NCBI GenBank assembly: GCA_937967535.1
Contig: CALCMV010000050.1
Location: forward strand, 1 to 6,628
Direction: 5' to 3'
Source: an uncultured Saprospiraceae bacterium
Lineage (GTDB): Bacteria > Bacteroidota > Bacteroidia > Chitinophagales > Saprospiraceae
DNA: 6,628 nt
Made by a program: the position numbers and the translations under genes. Shown piece by piece: positions 3,383 to 6,628 of this stretch. A model generated the notes under the pieces. The model did no database searches and was not told the DNA's origin. It worked only from the letters and a program-made list of their open reading frames with translations. Within the stretch, counting starts at the first letter, position 1, and the number at the start of each line of letters is the position of its first letter.

Positions 3383-6124
3383 CTACTCCGGTTGGAAACC
3401 AAGAATGATACTAAACCTGCCGTAATCGGACCAAATGCTTGTATCGGGGTCGAGGAAAGGTTTGTCAAATCCGATTCCGTAGTCGAATCCGAGTGTACCA
3501 AACATGGGCAAAAATACCCGTAGTCCGGCACCTGCCGAGCGACGCAGGTCTAGTGGGTTGAAATCGCGGAAATTTGTCCAAGCATTGCCACCTTCTGCAA
3601 AAGCCAATACAAAAATTGTTGCCGAAGGATTGAGTGACAATGGATAACGCAATTCGAGCGTAAACTTATCGAAGACCGTTGCGCCAAAAGTATTCGCCGA
3701 AATTTCCTGATTTCCGTCTTCATAACCACGTAGCGAAATAATGTCTTTTCCTTGTATATTAAAATTGGCGATACCGTCACCACCGAGTTCGAATCGCTCA
3801 AATGGTGTCGTGCCTATATCTTTATTATAATGCCCTATCATACCGATTTTGGCGGCAGCACGTACTACGAATTTACCGTAAATTTTGGAATACCATTCTG
3901 CATTAAAACGCCATTTGTGGTACTCAACCAATCGGTAACGTTGGGCATTTTCATTATCTTCAACAAGTTCTGCTGCTTGTCGGGCGGTCAATGTCGGAAA
4001 GCCACTGGCAGAGAGGGTCTCGTTTTCTGCTGCGACAATAGCATCGGCTTCGGCAGCAGAGACTTTCCAGAAATTATCTTTTCTAAACAGCGAATAAGGC
4101 AATGTAAACTCTCCCGAAAGCGTAAATTGTGAGCCTGATGTCGGGAAAATCGGGCTGTCAATAGAGTTGCGCGAAATGGTTTGGTTCAGCGTCAGACTGT
4201 GATAATTACCCAATCTAACAGGTCGTCCGGTTTCTGCCAATACAAATGCTTGGTTTTGTCGGAGTGCAATATTTTGATAGCTCAAAGTGGTGCTGGATAC
4301 AAAAAAGTCGTCCGGCACTTTGAGGCGTGTTCCCAAGCCCACAGAAACTCCGGTGATGGATAGCAATTGAAAACTCGGACTATCAATACGTCGGGTCACA
4401 TTATCATCGGCAATCACATCAATGCGTCGGGGTGCGCCATTCGTTTGACGAGAGTGGAAGGCTGCAAACGTGAATGAGTTCGGCTTTTTGCCCCCCAACC
4501 ACGGCTCGGTAAAAGACAGATTGTAAGATTGGAAAAAACGCCCGTTGGTCTGTGCGCGAAGAGAAAGACGCTGACCATCGCCCTGCGGTAGCGGACTCCA
4601 ACTTTCCAAATCAAGGAGGTTTCGCAGCGAAAAGTTGTTGAAGGTCACACCAAGCGTACCAATCACGCCGCGTCCGCGTCCGCCCCATCCGGCAGAAAGT
4701 TCGAGTTGGTCAGATGGGCGTTCTTCGACGGTATATTCGATGTCTACCGTACCGCGTTGTGGGTTGACGGGAGTGTTGATACCCAAATTTTCCTGACTAA
4801 AATAACCCAAAGCCAATATCTCACGCTGCGAGCGAATGATGTCCGAGCGACTGAATTTTTGTCCGGGTTTAGTTCGCAATTCGCGGCGTACAACGTGTTC
4901 GTGTGTTCGGTCATTTCCCTTAATGACTACGCGATCAATCGTTGCTTGCGGTCCTTCAAATATCTGAATTTCGAGGTCAATCGAATCTGTTGTGACAGTT
5001 TTTTCGACGGGGTCAACACGGAAAAACAAATAACCATTGTCCAAATACAAAGAACTCACATCGCGCCCGTCTTGGCTAAAACTCAGTCGGGTTTGTAAGA
5101 CTTCTTCGTTGTATACATCGCCTTTTTCAATGCCCAATACCTCTGTGAGTTGTTCGGTACTGTAAATCGAATTGCCGCGCCAAGTAATATCACGGAAGTA
5201 ATAACGATTTTTTTCCTCCACAGCCATATCAATAAATAATTCATTATCAATACGATAGATAGAGTCTTTGGTAATTTTCGCATCGCGGTAGCCGAGCTTG
5301 TTGTATCGTGCAACAACATTGCGTTGGTCCCCCTCAAAATCATCTTCAATTAATTTGGAAGGCTTAAACCAGTGTTTTTTGCGCTTGGTTTCTTTCATCA
5401 AGCGGCGCACTTTTTTGTCACTTAATGCCTCATTGCCCTCAACATTGATTTCTTTGATACGTACACGTTTTTTCTTGTCAATATCAAACACCAAGCGCAC
5501 CGCATTAAACATTGTCGTATCTGCCACTTCCGATACATTCACATCTACATCCAAAAAACTGCGCTCTATAAAGAAATCTTTGATGGCATTGGCAGAGTTC
5601 ATTTTTACACTTTCGGTGACGATACCGCCTCGCTGTACAAAGCGTTGAACTTCATCATTGAGGTCATCGTGCAAGTGTTTTTTTATACCCGTATACGAGT
5701 AGCGCGAGAGGCGCGGACGTTCTCTCACCTTGATGGTCAGAAAAACAACATTATCAATACGATTATTTTCAACGATTTCAATATCCGTAAACAAACGCAA
5801 TCGCCACAAGCTGCGAATCGCATCAGGAATATCATCGCCCGGAATCTGAATCTCGCTATCTACCGCCAAGCCCGTCACCGCTATCACCGCATTGGGTTCA
5901 CTAAATTGCAAACCTTCCACTTCGATGCCTCCAATGACAAATTTTTCTCCGCTAGTGGGTGGTGCCTGTGCGTATGCAAATATTGATACGAAACAAAAAT
6001 ATAAAATAAGTAATGAAGAAGGATTCAATATTGAATTTTGAATAATTTGAAGGGGTAATTTTATTTTATTAAAATTCATATTGACTTGTTCAAAATTTCT
6101 AGACAATCTTGGCAGATAATTCAT
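3383..6124 (-). CDS. bamA: Outer-membrane assembly factor BamA (Omp85 family)
   Basis: Central barrel of the BAM complex; folds and inserts beta-barrel proteins into the outer membrane. It is 913 residues from the first ATG. A hydrophobic signal segment (about 37-50) ends AYA|QAPP near residue 52. Five POTRA repeats follow at about 62-134, 135-219, 220-305, 306-391 and 393-468, seen in IGGIEVEGL, IKEINVEGN, FRDITWRGN and IDRVVIKGN. The 16-strand barrel spans about 472-913 and contains the loop-6 motif LRGYEDG (798-804), the family's VRGF equivalent. The C-terminus FSIILGFQPE resembles a beta-signal with the last aromatic four residues from the end. The start is uncertain: ATG at 6124, ATG at 6079 (residue 16) or TTG at 6028 (residue 33, giving the most typical short signal peptide). 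The neighbouring ompH genes and murI match the Bacteroidota BamA locus. Length is slightly above the E. coli protein (about 810). Confidence 0.97.
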   Translation of the reverse strand: MNYLPRLSRNFEQVNMNFNKIKLPLQIIQNSILNPSSLLILYFCFVSIFAYAQAPPTSGEKFVIGGIEVEGLQFSEPNAVIAVTGLAVDSEIQIPGDDIPDAIRSLWRLRLFTDIEIVENNRIDNVVFLTIKVRERPRLSRYSYTGIKKHLHDDLNDEVQRFVQRGGIVTESVKMNSANAIKDFFIERSFLDVDVNVSEVADTTMFNAVRLVFDIDKKKRVRIKEINVEGNEALSDKKVRRLMKETKRKKHWFKPSKLIEDDFEGDQRNVVARYNKLGYRDAKITKDSIYRIDNELFIDMAVEEKNRYYFRDITWRGNSIYSTEQLTEVLGIEKGDVYNEEVLQTRLSFSQDGRDVSSLYLDNGYLFFRVDPVEKTVTTDSIDLEIQIFEGPQATIDRVVIKGNDRTHEHVVRRELRTKPGQKFSRSDIIRSQREILALGYFSQENLGINTPVNPQRGTVDIEYTVEERPSDQLELSAGWGGRGRGVIGTLGVTFNNFSLRNLLDLESWSPLPQGDGQRLSLRAQTNGRFFQSYNLSFTEPWLGGKKPNSFTFAAFHSRQTNGAPRRIDVIADDNVTRRIDSPSFQLLSITGVSVGLGTRLKVPDDFFVSSTTLSYQNIALRQNQAFVLAETGRPVRLGNYHSLTLNQTISRNSIDSPIFPTSGSQFTLSGEFTLPYSLFRKDNFWKVSAAEADAIVAAENETLSASGFPTLTARQAAELVEDNENAQRYRLVEYHKWRFNAEWYSKIYGKFVVRAAAKIGMIGHYNKDIGTTPFERFELGGDGIANFNIQGKDIISLRGYEDGNQEISANTFGATVFDKFTLELRYPLSLNPSATIFVLAFAEGGNAWTNFRDFNPLDLRRSAGAGLRVFLPMFGTLGFDYGIGFDKPFLDPDTSIWSDYGRFSIILGFQPE

Positions 6125-6180
6125 ATTGTTATTTATCTATAAAATTTAATAGACCTATAATAATGTGTTTGCTAATTTTG

Positions 6181-6269
6181 AATTTTGAATGATAAAAATA
6201 CTTAATTTATTAATTAATAATCATCAGTGAAAACAAAGTAAAATTTAAATTAATTTGTCATTCAAAATT
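6181..6269. repeat. 89-bp inverted-repeat pair upstream of bamA
   Basis: AATTTTGAATG at 6181-6191 is complementary to CATTCAAAATT at 6259-6269, with further imperfect AT-rich complementarity inward. The right part (6238-6269) matches 1510-1541 at 31 of 32 bases. It has the same orientation pattern as the pairs at 628/658 and 1318/1531. No coding capacity is visible. Confidence 0.55.
6234..6265 (-). promoter_or_regulatory. bamA: Candidate Bacteroidota-type promoter for bamA
   Basis: On the minus strand TTG (6265-6263, in a TTTTG context) is followed after 21 nt by TTACTTTG (6241-6234), one mismatch from the Bacteroidota -7 consensus TAnnTTTG. The spacing fits the known 17-23 nt. The start site would lie near 6227, leaving a leader of about 100 nt to the 6124 ATG. 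The -33 part lies inside the dispersed repeat at 6238-6269. AT-rich DNA produces such matches by chance, so this is tentative. Confidence 0.35.
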
Positions 6270-6334
6270 TGGCGAAGACATTATTATAATGAGTGGGATA
6301 AAATTAAGTTTATAATTTTGCCCTACTATTTATT

Positions 6335-6523
6335 TTGAAAAAATTTATACCCAATAATCAAGTATCTATTAAGGATATTGAAAAATTCAAAATTAAGTCC
6401 ATTTTGCAACTGATTCGTGTAAACAACGTTGCTTCACGTTTTTTTGCTGCTTTTGCGGTCTATTCAATAACATATTCCATTGGACGGAACGAAAAAGCAC
6501 ACAAAGATAGTGCTATGTATTGA
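6335..6523 (+). CDS. Doubtful small hypothetical protein (62 aa)
   Basis: An open frame from TTG to TGA, lysine-rich at the start (KKF at 2-4) with a hydrophobic stretch ASRFFAAFAVYSITYSIG that could be one membrane segment. It is the only plus-strand frame here not shadowing a real gene. A -7-like TAATTTTG lies at 6313-6320, but no TTG sits at the right distance upstream. There is no ATG start, I recognise no family, and it may be chance or a decayed fragment. Confidence 0.18.
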   Translation: MKKFIPNNQVSIKDIEKFKIKSILQLIRVNNVASRFFAAFAVYSITYSIGRNEKAHKDSAMY

Positions 6524-6581
6524 TTTAGTGTGAAAAAAACGGTCAATAATCTTTAAACACACTACATTTGCCATTATTTTT

Positions 6582-6616
6582 TAGTCCATAGTCGATAGTC
6601 GATAGTCCATAGTTTG
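6582..6616. repeat. TAGTCSA heptad tandem repeat
   Basis: Four 7-bp units in mirror order: TAGTCCA (6582-6588), TAGTCGA (6589-6595 and 6596-6602), TAGTCCA (6603-6609), then degenerate TAGTTTG (6610-6616). On the opposite strand the units read ACTATGG and ACTATCG, close to the ACTATGA units at 1472-1506. Confidence 0.8.
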
Positions 6617-6628
6617 TATATGTAGAGA

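Larger units (their letters stand above)
6125..6628. other. AT-rich spacer upstream of bamA
   Basis: No confident gene in 504 bp; the uppS-like gene often found upstream of bamA in Bacteroidota is not within the window. It holds the 6181-6269 inverted repeat, the candidate bamA promoter, the doubtful small plus-strand ORF, a weak inverted repeat TAGTGTG/CACACTA (6526-6532 and 6558-6564), and the terminal heptads. Confidence 0.6.

Noticed and set aside
3752..4132. Plus-strand open frame of 126 codons
   Set aside because: It lies antisense inside the bamA barrel region, with cysteine-rich low-likelihood composition and no recognisable domain. Other antisense frames within bamA (for example 4706-5098, 5298-5648 and 5645-5986) are rejected for the same reason.
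6526..6564. TAGTGTG/CACACTA inverted repeat after the small plus-strand frame
   Set aside because: Only 7 bp with a 25-nt AT-rich loop and no following U-run; likely chance.

Overview
The window looks like a chromosomal segment of a Bacteroidota species. Signs of this are an outer-membrane assembly locus in the order bamA, ompH/skp paralogs, murI, all on the minus strand; weak Shine-Dalgarno sequences; and AT-rich spacers between coding regions of moderate GC. I cannot name a genus; a Saprospiria- or Cytophagia-like bacterium is a guess. No mobile-element, defence or CRISPR gene is visible.

Layout along the minus strand, read right to left: (1) 6628-6125, an AT-rich spacer with heptad repeats, a repeat-associated candidate bamA promoter and one doubtful small plus-strand ORF. 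(2) 6124-3383, bamA, with five POTRA domains and a barrel. (3) 3382-2741, a 642-bp spacer with four consecutive inverted repeats (3329-3014), two of them terminator-like, then octad repeats. (4) 2740-2234, ompH1, followed by a terminator-like hairpin. (5) 2074-1556, ompH2. (6) 1555-1205, a spacer with a 224-bp inverted-repeat-bounded element that encloses a palindrome and heptad repeats. (7) 1204-692, ompH3, followed by a strong terminator at 589-613. (8) 495 to the left edge, the 5' part of murI (glutamate racemase), probably starting at TTG.

The genes fit together as an envelope-biogenesis cluster. BamA inserts beta-barrel proteins into the outer membrane. The three OmpH/Skp-family proteins are predicted periplasmic chaperones for unfolded outer-membrane proteins. 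MurI makes D-glutamate for peptidoglycan. OmpH2 and OmpH3 are close paralogs (shared N-terminal GHM and EMPETK motifs and identical last eight residues), while OmpH1 belongs to the other, YVDMD-type lineage.

The protein content is ordinary; the unusual part is the non-coding DNA. About 29 percent of the window is non-coding, and it holds several families of short repeats: inverted pairs of an 11-mer (AATTTTGAATG) in three spacers, a 32-bp repeat shared by two distant spacers, ACTATNN heptads at two loci, octad tandems at two loci, GATAGC palindromes, and a 157-bp element with 29-bp terminal inverted repeats. These suggest small non-autonomous repeats or structured RNA processing signals, but the sequence alone does not show a new system.
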